Source: Alviniconcha marisindica
Taxonomy: Eukaryota > Mollusca > Gastropoda > Provannidae
NCBI GenBank assembly: GCA_018857735.1
Contig: JABMCL010001219.1
Coordinates: forward strand, 186,001-250,000
Direction: 5' to 3'
Length of the DNA: 64,000 nt
In this document: positions 30,776 to 43,445 of the stretch, in pieces
Position numbering within the stretch: the stretch's first letter is position 1
Layout: every line of letters begins with the position of its first letter
Made by a program: the position numbers and the translations under genes
Notes under the pieces: generated by a model
What the model was told of the DNA's origin: nothing
What the model saw: only the letters and a program-made list of their open reading frames with translations
Database searches by the model: none

Positions 30776-32120
30776 CTAAACTTATGTTCGTTCTCTCCAC
30801 CTGTCCACCTGGTCACCCAGGTCTGCCAGCCGCAACCTGTCATTGTCAGTCTCATACCAACCCAGCTTTTTTTTAATTTTGATCATCCAAAGATAAATGG
30901 TAATAACTCCAAATCTATCTCTACTTTGATTGCATAATCTTGAAAACACGGAAAAGAATTGTGAAAATGTAAACACTACTGTTTCATCCTCCATTCTTCA
31001 TTGCTTTCATTCAATGGGCTGTTTGTTCCAACAGGAAAAATAGCACACAAAAGAATGCATTTATTACCTGTTATCCAAAACAAGGTGGAACACAAAACAA
31101 GACACATGTCCTGTCCCATGTTCTCGTGTTGTGTACATATTCCTAGTTCTTTTCAATTTTGTAATTTTTACCATCAGTAACTATTTCTAGACCCATTTTT
31201 CTCTTCTTCTTCTTTTCCTTTCTGTAATCTTGACGTCAAATTATTAATATCGTAATGACATCAAAATGATTTTGCCATCATCATTTGTCTTGGCAATTTC
31301 AGACAATATCAATTCATTTCCATTATTTTATGCTGTTCCCAATAAAAAGGTTAGCAAAATGAAATTACTTCAAACACACTGTCCAGATTTAAAAATAAAC
31401 ATTGACAAAAATAAACACCAGAAAGCATTCATAAAATTGTTATGGTGTCTGGGAAAGTCCTCTTGTAAAATCGTTATTAAATCAATGGCATGTTCAATCA
31501 CAAACTTTTAATGCAAATCATGTTCATTTAACCTGTGTTTAACACATAGAAGTTTAGGTTCTTCAGCATTCAGTAAAAGCTTACTTGACCTCAGTAGTAG
31601 CAGGGTCTTGATCCATGATGTGTTGAAACTTGTACAAACTCAGCCTGGTACGTTACTGCAACAATGATCAAGTAAGTCTTCCCAGAAGTTTCAAAGCCCT
31701 GTCCCCTTGACCTAGTTCCTGTCACAGCAGTGGTGGTGGTGGCAGTGTCTCGAGTTGAGCGATTATGTGAACTTCCCAAAGACATTTCGGAACATTATAT
31801 GCCAAATGGCACCACTCTCAAAGCAAACCTTTTCAACAAAGGACAGCATTTCAGTAGTGTGAAACTGTTTGCTGCTGCTTTTTGCATTCATGTACAGGAG
31901 TCATTTGAAAACCGAAAATCATTTCAGATTATTTCTGCATTTGTAAAGCAGGGTGAATGTTCTAACTTCTGGTGTTGCAATTTAAATTGTGAAGTAGTTT
32001 GTCTTAATCACAGATATACAACAAAACCATGAATAACTTTGACATCACACCTGGGGGAAGTTGTGTGGGTTTTGGTATACTGACCTATTGAGCAAGGGTC
32101 AATTTGGCAAAGTCCTAAAC
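30776..32120. other. Intron, no gene recognised
   Basis: AT-rich sequence. A 100-codon open frame at 31730-32032 has no family I recognise and no splice-supported link to the GALNT exons. It is probably fortuitous. Confidence 0.45.
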
Positions 32121-33223
<1,103 letters not shown>

Positions 33224-33289
33224 CCAACTGACAGGATGAGAAAGGGTTGTAGGACTCTTATTTCAGTATCCGATCCACCCCCATGTAGC

Positions 33290-33671
33290 TTAATTGTAAA
33301 GATCCCAGTCATTTTGCCAAAGGTGCAGGTGGCAGGCTACAGCTAAACACACATGCACCCTACGTATGTGGCTTCAAATAAAGTGACACTGTACACTGAT
33401 GCATGGGTGTATGGTGTACACAGAACATGCCCATAAGACATCAGCAGTTTCATGTAGCACCAGCCATGTAGCAACTAAACAGCATTGTAACTACTTTGGT
33501 GGATATTCAAAATGTGCATTGCAAAGCTGCAGTCACTCATTTAGAGTTGCATGCAACTAGAGTGCAGTGGGTCTGCTTGGAAGCAGAGAACAGTGCTATA
33601 GTCACCATTGTAAAGTGCTTAGGGTTCATCTTGAGGTGAGGCACTCAACAACTGTTCATGAAAAAAAAAGA
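33290..33671 (+). mobile_element. SINE body, copy without tRNA head
   Basis: It matches 14571-14870 along its length ('gtgcaggtggcaggctac', 'gtgtatggtgtacacagaac', 'caccagccatgta', 'tttg.tggatattc'). It extends to a distinct 3' end ('attgtaaagtgcttagggtt', 'cactcaacaactgttcatg') followed by A9 at about 33660. The 5' tRNA-like head is missing, as expected of a 5'-truncated retrotransposed copy. Confidence 0.85.
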
Positions 33672-35194
33672 AGAGAGAATAAAGAGTAGGATTAGGACTT
33701 TCCAGCTGATGGGGCAGGAGTGGGGTGTAGAAGTGGTGTGCCTGACAATAAGAAAAACGGAGGGGACTTACATTAAGGGGAGGAGACTTACAAGATGTCA
33801 TCACAACATGTAACACGTGTCAACCCTTTTAATATGATGCGGACATGTGAAAAGATATTCATCTTCTGTCCATAACTTCAGGACAAACATATTCAGTTTC
33901 ATATCTTTGGAAATGATTATTTATGAGATAGCATGTCCAGCTGAAGTAATTGTAATTGCAACCATTGTCCATCAGCAGCAGCAAGCAGAGAAAGTAAGGG
34001 AAACATTACAACCTTACTCTCTGCCTCAGTTTTAACTAAAGCTGCCTCAATTTTTCAGTATGATTTAAAAAAAAACTCAAATGCCCCACATCACAGCAAA
34101 TGTTTGTTTTGTTGTTACTTTTTTTTCTTTTCTTTTTTTCTTCTGTTTCCACAAAGGACCTGTTTACACCCAGTCAACCAGAACAGGGCAAACCTGTTTA
34201 GAGGGGTGAAGTAGTTCATTGCACTATTTCATTATTGCTCATCCCAGTCACATTTTAACATCTTTTAGATCATCTTGTGTTTCCAGTGTAGGGGAAGGCA
34301 GAGGGGACTGATATGCATAAGATCTCAAAAACTTTGGCACTTTGGCAGCATAATATTTCTCTCTTCCTTCATGTGTTCGCCCTGATATAACTGTAATGGT
34401 TGACTGGGTGTAAAACACCAAGTTACTTACTCCTTCATTTGCCCAACGTTTTAATACTTGTTGGTAATAAACTGATTTTCATTTTTTCTTCTTACAACCC
34501 AACAAATAAACATGTCCAGTTTTATACTACTGGAAAATATTTTTATGAGATTTGTAATGTCATGTATGGTTTCATAATATCTTCATTCGGTCAACTACTA
34601 GATCAGATGACACAAAGATTATAAGATAAGCTAAAATGACAGGAGAAAAAAATACACGATCGTGTGATCATTATATTTTTGCTGGTAACTGTTAGCTATT
34701 TTACCAAAAACATATTTTTACCATAGCCATGGACAGTTACTGCTGTTTGGAAACAGTGCTGTGGATCTGCTAAATTAATGGAATTTTGGCCATTTAGTGC
34801 CACAACAGTCCACATTGCATGAAACCCTTTCTCAGGTGGGAAACATTTCTACAAGGGTCACACTGATTCAGAGCAGCAACTCAGAGGTTTGTCAGATACT
34901 CTGCACTGTATTCTATATTATAGTGTGTGCTGACAAAGAGTGGACTGCTGTCAGACGTGTGTGGCACACTGCTCAAGTTGCCGCGTTTTAAGTAGTGCCC
35001 ATCTAAAAGGTAATGGATCTTGGAATAATTTGCTCTTGTGTGACATTGTAACCCAGATGGATACTCTGATCGACTCTTTTTTTAAGAGAGAATGAGTTGG
35101 ATTATCAAACATTATGGGAACTATTGATGGTGAAAATGAAAAAAATGTCAATAAGTTATAGCAAGAGAAAAAGCCTAGAAAGGAAAACATTCTT
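33672..35194. other. Intron, no gene recognised
   Basis: No conserved frame. It includes T-rich runs near 34117-34140 and the inverted-repeat element at 34155-34440. Confidence 0.5.
34155..34440. repeat. Short element with imperfect terminal inverted repeats
   Basis: The left end 'gtttacacccagtcaacca' and the right end 'tggttgactgggtgtaaaac' are inverted copies about 230 bases apart. The outer right part matches the piece at 30650-30712. This looks like a small non-autonomous DNA element or foldback. Confidence 0.6.
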
Positions 35195-37230
35195 GTGCCT
35201 TGGTGCAGTGAGTTAAATGACCTTGACACAGTGCTTGGTGGGGACCCGCAATGTATCGATACTCAGAGAAAGCATGAGCAGGTCAAACTAAAACTCAGTT
35301 TGTTCGAGCAGCACAAAGTATGTACAACACAAGTTTGTGCAAGAGCGAAGTGGAGTGAAAAGGAGAGAAGAACACCAGGTGTGTTTTTTAATCTTGAAAA
35401 GCCCAGGGCAAATGCTAGGATTATGGAGAGTATAAAAGGTCCACACCACCTCCCCCCACCTTCTCCCCATGGGCCTTATGTTTACTTACTATCAGTTACT
35501 AGTCAAAAGGACATTTTGTCAGTTCAGAGAAATTATTTTGCTGATTTATGCAAAAAGAAAGTAAATGGTGTAAATATGATGGCAAAAATTGATTATTTCA
35601 TGAAAGATACTAGTATTCCACGCATCTCAGAGGAGCAAAGAAAAAGCTGTGAAGGGGCTCTTCCAGAAAGCAAAGTACTAAGTGTGTTGAAACAAATGAA
35701 AACTGGGTCTGCCCCAGGTAGCAATGGCATAACTGTTAAATTTTTCAAAGTATTTTGGTCACGCCTTGGTAAACTTATTACAGCTTCATTTAATTCTGCC
35801 TTTGAAAATGGGAAAATGTCATCACAGTGTAAAGTGGTTATTACTCTTATGGTAAAGAATTACCACAAAATGAACTGAAAAACTGGAGACTGATTTTTCT
35901 CACAAACAGCAGTTACAAACTGTTGGTGAAATGTATTGCATTATGATTAAGTAGTCATTGGTGATGTAGTAAATAGTGATCAGGTTGGATATATTAAAGG
36001 CCAACATGTGTCAGTGCTCTTACGCCTGATTGATGATATTACTGATCAACAAAATGTATTAAATCAAACCAGGATTGTTAGTTATGATAGATTATGTTCA
36101 TGCTTTTGATAGCATTTCAAAGGATTTTATGATAAATGCTTTTCAAAAATTTGGTTTTGGTGTAGACTTTGTGAAATGGGTTTGTGTTTTGATGAAAGAC
36201 ATCAAAAGCTGTGTAAGCTATTGTGGATGGCTCTCAGACGTTTTTGCAGTAGAGTCTGGAATTCTGCAGGGCTGCCCATTTTCCTCGCTAGCTTTTGTTC
36301 TTGCTGTTAAAAGGGATTGTAAGGATATTAAAGGAATAAGGAACTGGAGTGCTGTGAAAGGTGTAAATATGGAAACTGTTGTTAAGATTGCCTTGTATGC
36401 TGACAATATAACATTGTTTTTACACATTGTTCATTGTGGAGGGTTTTTCTCAGATATCTAGTCTGGAAATAAGACGAAGTCAGAAGCAATGTGGCTTGGT
36501 AGTAAAAAACAGTGTGTAGAAACTTTTAAAAACTTTATCTGGAAAACGAAGGTGAAAATTCTTCAAGTTTATTTTTGCAATGATAAATGCACCTCGTAAG
36601 TTGAGGAAAATTGGACAGAAATAATTCAAGCCATTAAAAAAGACTGATCTTTACATGGGATTTTCTTTTTTTTTTCTTTTTTTTTGGTGTGTGTGTATTG
36701 TTGGAAAGATATGTATTATTAAAACATTTTTTATCTCAAGTTGTGTACATTATGCGAGCTCTTGTTATGCCCGATCATGTGTTGACAGACATTAATAGGC
36801 TGCTGTTCAGATTTTTGTGGCGAAAAAAGACTGCAACAGAAAAGCCTTCGAAAAAGTGAAGAGAATAGTAATGTGTAACAACTTTGGAAACGGAGGTCTA
36901 AAAATGATTGATTTAAAGCAAATGCAAGTGTATTTTTGCTGGACTGGGTGGTTAGGCTATGCCAAGCACAAAACTGGGGAAAATGGGCCTGGACTCCCAA
37001 AATATTGTATCCCAAAATATTGTATCCCATGTATGAATGTTTTTATTCCAACATATTCCAACGTAAATGCAAAACCTTACCAAAAGGTAAGTGGGCTGTT
37101 AACAGTGGACTGTTTAAAGGTGTGGATGAAGTGGAGTCATATTTTTCGCAGGCGGTGCTGAAAATGTGGATTGACAATGATCATGTTAATTGTACAAGTT
37201 CCAGCTGTACCTTGCTATGGAACAACTGAA
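35195..37230 (+). pseudogene. Tx1/L1-like non-LTR retrotransposon remnant
   Basis: The 227-codon frame 35195-35878 reads as the region before and into reverse transcriptase ('KWSEKERRTPGVFFNLEK', then 'MKTGSAPGSNGITVKFFKVF', the 'K.PG.DGI..EFYK' block). After frameshifts, 36075-36461 gives 'DYVHAFDSISKDFM..AFQK', 'SGILQGCPFSSLAFVLAV' and 'IALYADNITLF'. The L1-type A-D-D is A-D-N here, so the catalytic pair is damaged. A further frame at 36817-37161 has 'NGGLKMIDLKQMQV', the usual L1/Tx1 C-terminal block. The 'QGCP.S.LAF' wording separates it from the CR1-like copies elsewhere. It is in the same orientation as GALNT. Confidence 0.87.
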
Positions 37231-37871
37231 ACATAACATGTCAAGGACAAGTGTTGCATTTTAAAGACTGGATTTGAGCAGGAATTATGAATGTGGCAGA
37301 CATGATGACCCCTAAAGGTATTGCTTCCTATCAAGATGTGTGTAAACTGATGGGAGAAGTTTTTTAAAACAAATTCTGCATTTTCCTTGGTGGTAACATT
37401 TGAAAAACAGCTTCTTATTAGACATATTTGAGTAAGTTAAAATAGTATTGGTTAAGAGACAGACAGACAGAGACACAGAGAGAGATTATTAAGCTGAATG
37501 CATTATGCAATGCCGTTGATTCTTTACTCGCATGTGGTACACATATTAAAAGTGTAGGCTACTATTTAATATTGCTAGATATAATTATTTGAAGGAAAAC
37601 TGAAGTTTAAAAAAAAAGAAAAAAAAAAAGGAGTGCCCTTGGTTGTTTTACAGTTGAAGAACTTTGAAGGTTGTTGATTGTTCACATTTTTGAACGGTGA
37701 ATTTGATGATGTTGGGAAACATGATGACTGACGATGATGATAATGATTCATTACAGTTGTGGCAAATGTGCAATAATAACAATGCTGCAGGTGACGATGT
37801 CCTACAATTGACCTACATGAGCAGAATGGTGTCAAAGAGTATCATAATGCTGATGATGATTGTGTCCACAG
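37231..37871. other. End of the last GALNT intron
   Basis: AT-rich, with GATGAT and A runs, a GACA run near 37460 and the acceptor 'tgtgtccacag' ending at 37871. A second acceptor ('gttgttgcag', ending at 37880) would shorten the exon by three codons without changing frame. Confidence 0.6.
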
Positions 37872-38975
37872 TTGTTGCAGCTGAAGCACGACCAGACAGG
37901 CCTGTGCCTGCAGCTGATGCAGGGTCCCCGCCTGGTGATGCAGAGCTGCCGGCGAGGAGAGGAGAGCCAGGTTTGGAGGTTCGAGCACCAGGGTTCTCCC
38001 ACCAGTCTGGCCAATGAAGCCAAGGACACATTGGGCCCTGGGCTGCTGGGAGCGGGGCAACAACAACAACAACAACAGCAGAAAAAGAATACCAAGTCTC
38101 CCAAGGAGATGCTCAATGATTTTGAGAAGCAGCTATTCCTGTCTAAGGATCAGGCAGCAAATGCTAGGATGATGCAAGGACCTGCTGTCCAGCAGGGAGG
38201 TCTCCCAGTGCATGAGAGCCCACTGATGCAAAGGGGTGGCCCTCTAATGCAGGGGGATGGCCAACTGATGCAAAGGGGTGGCCCACTGATGCAGGAGGCT
38301 GGCCCACCAATGCAAGGTGTTGGCCCACTGATGCAGGGAAATGGCCCACTCATGCAAGGTGTTGGCCCACTCATGCATGGGAATGGCCCACTGATGCAGG
38401 GAAATGGCCCACTCATGCAAGGGGGTGGCCCACTCATGCAAGGGAATGGCCCACTCATGCTTGGAAATGGCCCACTCATGCAAGGGGGTGGCCCACTCAT
38501 GCATGGGAATGGCCCACTCATGCAGGGACGTACAGACAGGAAAGGGGCTGCCTCCAGGGTGCAGAATAGGCAGATTGCTGAAATGGTGCCAGTGATGCAG
38601 CGAGGGGCTCCCAAAATACAAGGAGGTGTTGCCTTGCTGCAGAGAAGTGGTGCAGGGATGCCCAGGGGCGGGGTCAGCTTGCAGGGAGGTGGAGTTCCCT
38701 TCAACCGGCAGGAACCTCAGCTCAGTAGGCGCAACCTGCCTCCAGCCAACAACAGAGCTATGCTAGATGGTCCTTTCATGGATCCGCTAATGAAAGCAGC
38801 AGATTATCATCAGAGGGCACTAGGTGGGGGTGGTGGGGCCAAGGTCAAGGCCAATGCCTTTGGGGGAGGAGGGGCTGCGGGTTCTATCCATAGTGCCAAC
38901 AATGAGGCAGCCATGGAAGAATTCATTAACAGAAAGTTGTATGCGGAGGCCAGAAATACCGGCAAGTTGAGATAG
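37872..38975 (+). CDS. GALNT: GALNT terminal exon: lectin gamma repeat and long heptad-repeat tail
   Basis: The exon encodes 367 residues and a TAG stop. The first 40 close the lectin trefoil: 'LLQLKHDQTGLCLQLMQG', 'VMQSCRRGEESQVWRFEHQ', with C-L-Q in place of C-L-D and an intact Q-x-W. Normal GALNTs end soon after this point. Here the frame continues for about 327 residues: a Q8 run (38058-38081), a charged helix-like piece ('SPKEMLNDFEKQLFLSKDQ'), 15 heptads of G-P-L-M-Q-G-x (38217-38531), a basic Gly/Arg-rich part, a Gly5 stretch near 38825 and a last 'EEFINRKLYAEARNTGKLR'. The single open frame, in phase with the upstream exons, supports real coding, but an early unrecognised splice removing the tail is possible. 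Confidence 0.82.
   Translation: MLQLKHDQTGLCLQLMQGPRLVMQSCRRGEESQVWRFEHQGSPTSLANEAKDTLGPGLLGAGQQQQQQQQKKNTKSPKEMLNDFEKQLFLSKDQAANARMMQGPAVQQGGLPVHESPLMQRGGPLMQGDGQLMQRGGPLMQEAGPPMQGVGPLMQGNGPLMQGVGPLMHGNGPLMQGNGPLMQGGGPLMQGNGPLMLGNGPLMQGGGPLMHGNGPLMQGRTDRKGAASRVQNRQIAEMVPVMQRGAPKIQGGVALLQRSGAGMPRGGVSLQGGGVPFNRQEPQLSRRNLPPANNRAMLDGPFMDPLMKAADYHQRALGGGGGAKVKANAFGGGGAAGSIHSANNEAAMEEFINRKLYAEARNTGKLR
38058..38081 (+). repeat. Polyglutamine run (Q8) in the GALNT tail
   Basis: Six CAA and two CAG codons in frame, a likely site of length variation. Confidence 0.95.
38217..38531 (+). repeat. Coding minisatellite: 15 x 21 bases, heptad G-P-L-M-(Q/H)-G-(N/G/V)
   Basis: Fifteen contiguous 21-base units, each seven codons. 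The first five are more diverged (for example GQLMQRG, GPPMQGV) and the later ten are almost uniform, as expected of recent expansion. Because 21 is a multiple of three, all six frames stay open or nearly so. This explains the long antisense frames here, which I do not call as genes. Confidence 0.95.
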
Positions 38976-40440
38976 TCGAAGCATTGCAACCGTCCACCTC
39001 TTGTTTCCTGTTTACTCTCCACCTCTTGATGTAGATGATGCCTCTTTCCTGTCTGTACATCCATGTCATTCTGCCCAAGATCAAAAACATCAAACGGTGT
39101 GTTGAGAGCACAGATGTGCATAATGTCAGCTGTGATGAGAAACGATTTGCGTTTGTTTGAAATAAATGCAGCTGCACCCCTATGCTGACCAGTACTGGAA
39201 TCATAAGAGGACACCAGGGCACAAACCACTTCTTTCTCTTGGACACTAGAGGTGAACAAGACACAGAGACATGCACGCACATGTCAGCTTTGTATGGTCT
39301 GACAAAATCCATGCATTTCTCAAGACTTGGCCGTACTGTGGCATCAATCAACTCCTTAACTTGAGCAACGATGACAGGACGTACCTCCTTGTCAGGGCTC
39401 CTTTGAACAGTTGTAGCCTGTATGCAACAGGAACAACTTGCATTTCTGCATTGTCAACCAGGGAATGAGCCCAATGCATTGGGAGCTGTTTGCTGTCCTA
39501 TCAGTCTGGCCTATCAGAGATTTGGACTTGTGTATTGTCACACATGGGATTTGCCCAATGAAACCTTGTGTCAGATCCCTGGGGGAAAGGCAGCTGTGTC
39601 AGAGACGCACTTTGGGCCATGACTCAGCCTTTGGAATAAAACATTTGAAATTGCAATTGAAAATTAAATCTGCACACAGGGTCTCAGTTTTTCAGCTCCT
39701 CACGCTGCAGTGTTTCAACATGTTAGGACTGTGAGAGACTGTTAAACTGGTGGTTGCCATGCAAAGACATGATCTGTGAATTTTGTGTGAATTGCCTGTT
39801 TTGTGAGGATACAAAATGGAGCATATATGAAAGCTTGGAAAGTGCGACAAATGTTAGCGTTGGCATTGGCTGGACAGACTCCCAAACACAATGCATTTGA
39901 CGAAGAAAGAAGCTGGATGGAAATGAGCTTCTGAGGAATCTGTGTCATGTACCCCGCTAGGATCCTGTAACAGTGTACTTATACAGGTCCTACAATAGGA
40001 TACTGATGAAAATTAAAGACACTTGCTGCTAAAAACTAAACAGAAAACTGCTTAAACAGAATTTTGAAATTCTTTATAAAGAAATATTTTGAAAGCTTGG
40101 CTTTCAAGAGAGAAAAAAGCACTGCTCCCTTCATTAAGAGCCTATGGGTGCATCAGTTCTCCAAAATACTGGTAGTCTTTGTCAGTAAAGGCAGCATGAA
40201 CTGTCAACTTCATACAATGTGATGTCAATGAGTCTATAACTTAGTTTTTCACTGTCATCACCATTTAGAAGATAAACAGCAATTGGGGGGCTATTTGCTG
40301 ATCATGCCTATCGGCCCTGGGAACAATAGATGTTAAGATGATGGAGACATCGCCAGTGCAAAGCAATTTGCATACTCCACAACTTACTCTTTGAACAGTT
40401 GTGCAGAACAAAGTCACAATAGTCCATGGGCCAGGTATTG

Positions 40441-40472
<32 letters not shown>

Positions 40473-43270
40473 ACCCGAGGATTTTTAGAGACAATGATTT
40501 TTGGATAGCTCAGTATGTGTCTTTTCAATATCTGCTTGTCTGCAAGATGAACTACTCTGCTTTTAGGGATTATCTGAGATGGTACATAGCAGCTTAATCG
40601 CATGTATTAAAATGGGCATGTCCCTTACAAATCCCAAACAATAGGAAGCTATACCATTCTTTGGACACACAAAAATACCGCACATCAATGGTATCAATGG
40701 TTAGCACTGCTCTTGTGGCTGGTGTTGTCTTACCCAGGTATGGTGGCCTGAATTACGCACATGGGATTAATGAAGTATTAAAAAAGAAAAAAAAGAAAAT
40801 TTTGTACAATGCTTGTGTAACAATATTGAACAAAAGTGCTTCATTTACCACCAAATGTATCATGGTGTCTGAGAGAGTCACAAAGAATGTCTGATTAACG
40901 CCTGCATTAATGGATGACGTCATGGAATAGAACATACTCAAGTTCAAAAGTTAAGCAACCTTTTACAAAAAATGCACATATGTTCAAACCTCAGTAAACT
41001 ACTGTCACAAAACAGCTGCACGTGCTGGCTTATTCACTGTTCTACCTCCATTTAATCTAAATCAGTTTCACACCATATGGAAAATAGGCAAAAAACATGC
41101 CAGCAAAAAACTTACCAGTTTTGCCTTTGTTATGTCTGAGTAAAACAGTTTAGGTTCAGGAGCCATTAAACTGACGCCACCGGATGGCACCTCTGGTTTG
41201 GCTTAATTCAGCATGCAACTGCTGGACAGTTTCATGTATCAGCTTGCAGTCAGCAGGCTCTTTGCTATTATGCCAACAATACAGATGAACAGCTAGGAAA
41301 TGTCAAAGATATTCACAAAAGTGATTGTGCACACTGTCAGTGATTTCACAAATCATTACTGACTTTCTGAAATTGTTATCTGACTTTGATTAAAAAAATT
41401 GTATTCAATGCATTACTCTCCTTATTTCTTACTGCTTATCAGTATAGCTACAGGTACCAAAACCAGTGCCATAGAAGGTTGCCAAACCTGAATTTAAATA
41501 TACACCCCCACCCCTGTTTTTCAAAGCATCAGGATACTGAAAGAATTCTGTCCGAAATAAAGTAAATAAAATAGTATAAAACAAAGCTGCGCTGATTATA
41601 GTGGCAAACATGCTGTCACTTTTTTGACCAGTTTCACTGAGCAGTGACCACCTAACTTTCCGCAGTTTCTTGTTGGCAGTTAATCTGTGCAACTTTAATT
41701 CACGTCCCTCTACCTCCTTTCCTTTGTAGTTCAAACAGCACACACAGTATCCTTCCCCATGGTAGTTATTTTTTAGTATTGCGGTTGATCGAAACTGCCT
41801 TCACTCAGGCGACACCCAGTAGGCCTAACATAGCCGCTGGAACGTCCCAGTCAACAAACTTCCGCCTTACGCAGGGGCAGAGCACTCTAAAATTTTCTCT
41901 TATGGGAATGGTCTATACACAGAACACAATCAATAGCAAACATCCCAGCCAAAACAGTCAATAATTAGCCCATATCATTATCTACAACTGCAAAAGATAC
42001 TTCCAGACAGATTCCCTGTAATGCATTCAGTACAAAATTAAAGAGCAATTGATCAGATCACAAGTAAAGTCTAGATCACCTTTTTGAGGCACAGTAACAC
42101 ATGTTTTGGTGCCTATTTATATTCTGCAGGCACTCGACATGAGAACCGGCTTAAATCAATTGACTATGAGCAGTGTGCCCATTTTGTTTCACAGGCTAAC
42201 GCGGGAATTCGCTTCCTCCAAGACTAATGCGATTGAAAAGTGTGGAGAGGATTTGGAAAAAAATGAAGTTGAATGGACCGGGGAAGTGGAAATTAGGACA
42301 AGGAACAAACTATAGCACTGACTAAGCATGCTTGGCTATATTCTGACCTACTCCATGCTTTTAAGGGAAAACATTTGTCAGCTCTGGGTTTTTAACAGAG
42401 GGGACCTTAATATTTCTGCATCCGCAGTGCCCAATAACAAAGACACATTTAAGACAAAGAGAAACTGAAAGCTGCAACATATTAAACTGTTCAAACAATA
42501 AAATAATATATGGAAATGGTCTTTTTTGTCATAATAAATGAGTTGCTAAGAGACGAGGACACCGCAATTTGGAAATCCATACAATGTATTTATTAGAATC
42601 AGCATCACAGACACAAACAGCAACAGCTCACTTGCAGACAACCTGAACTGTGTACTTTGATGGCCAAGGCACCCAGATATTACCATGTGGTAAAATCCTG
42701 GGGGAGGGGAGGGGGGTGTATAGGCTGGCTCATGGTCTACAAATACAGTGTATGGAGAACCAGCTGCTGAAACCTGAAACAAAGGACTGTCCAACTCACT
42801 ATGAGAGCCCAGCTCCATCTCCCTGTTCAGACTGCTCCTGGGCTCTGCATATATTTATATAAATTATCTTCTTTTTCTTCAAATGATTGCTTTACATCCA
42901 CAGAGACTGTACGACTGTATGAATGAGCCCAGGACATCTGCCTTGACCCTCATGCAGCTCCTGAGCTCTGATATAGCTCACAATGAACAGCTTTTAAAGC
43001 AGAGCTCCCATCCCTAATAGTCCTCATGGTCTCTGTTGAAGTAAAGCAACATTTAAAGAAGAAGCTCTTTGAAGAAAACTGGTTGTAAACTGAATCTTGC
43101 TCATCGAGTCAAGTTCGCTTTCCTCCTTTTATGGCCGTGCTTTCAAAATCTATTCCATCTTTTTGCTTAACGTCTTCAGATGCTAAAGAGCATATTAGGG
43201 ACAATTTCAAAATCATTTTTTATGAAGAATTTATACTCTTTAAAAGCTGTTTATTATGAGCTATATATAT
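38976..43270. other. 3' UTR and intergenic DNA, no gene recognised
   Basis: The first few hundred bases should be GALNT 3' UTR. Beyond that I find no conserved frame. It includes a C run at 40443-40472 and an A/G-rich run near 40780-40797. The small open frames at 42106-42315 and 42650-42862 show no family features. Confidence 0.5.
39161..39166 (+). promoter_or_regulatory. Possible poly(A) signal of the GALNT gene
   Basis: AATAAA lies 186 bases after the stop codon. A second AATAAA is at 39635-39640. Which one is used cannot be read from the sequence. Confidence 0.4.
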
Positions 43271-43445
43271 GTTTTACTGGTAGAATCTTAAATCCACAGG
43301 ATTTGGATACATATATATTAAATCCTACCAGATATATATAATAAAGTCCAGTAGGATTTAAATTTCTACTGACAATTTAAAATTGGGATTTCTCCTGGAA
43401 AAATCAAAATTGCAATCATTGCTGGTAGGATTTTAAATCTCAATT
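43271..43445. repeat. Palindrome-rich AT element
   Basis: The motif 'ctggtaggattttaaat' occurs several times within 175 bases in both orientations (about 43278, 43325 inverted, 43350, 43424), allowing nested hairpins. This is typical of a small MITE or foldback repeat. The borders are approximate. Confidence 0.65.

Noticed and set aside
38150..38704. 184-codon antisense open frame rich in Cys-Met-Ser-Gly-Pro
   Set aside because: It is the reverse reading of the 21-base coding minisatellite, which stays open because 21 is a multiple of three. The sense frame continues conserved lectin sequence.
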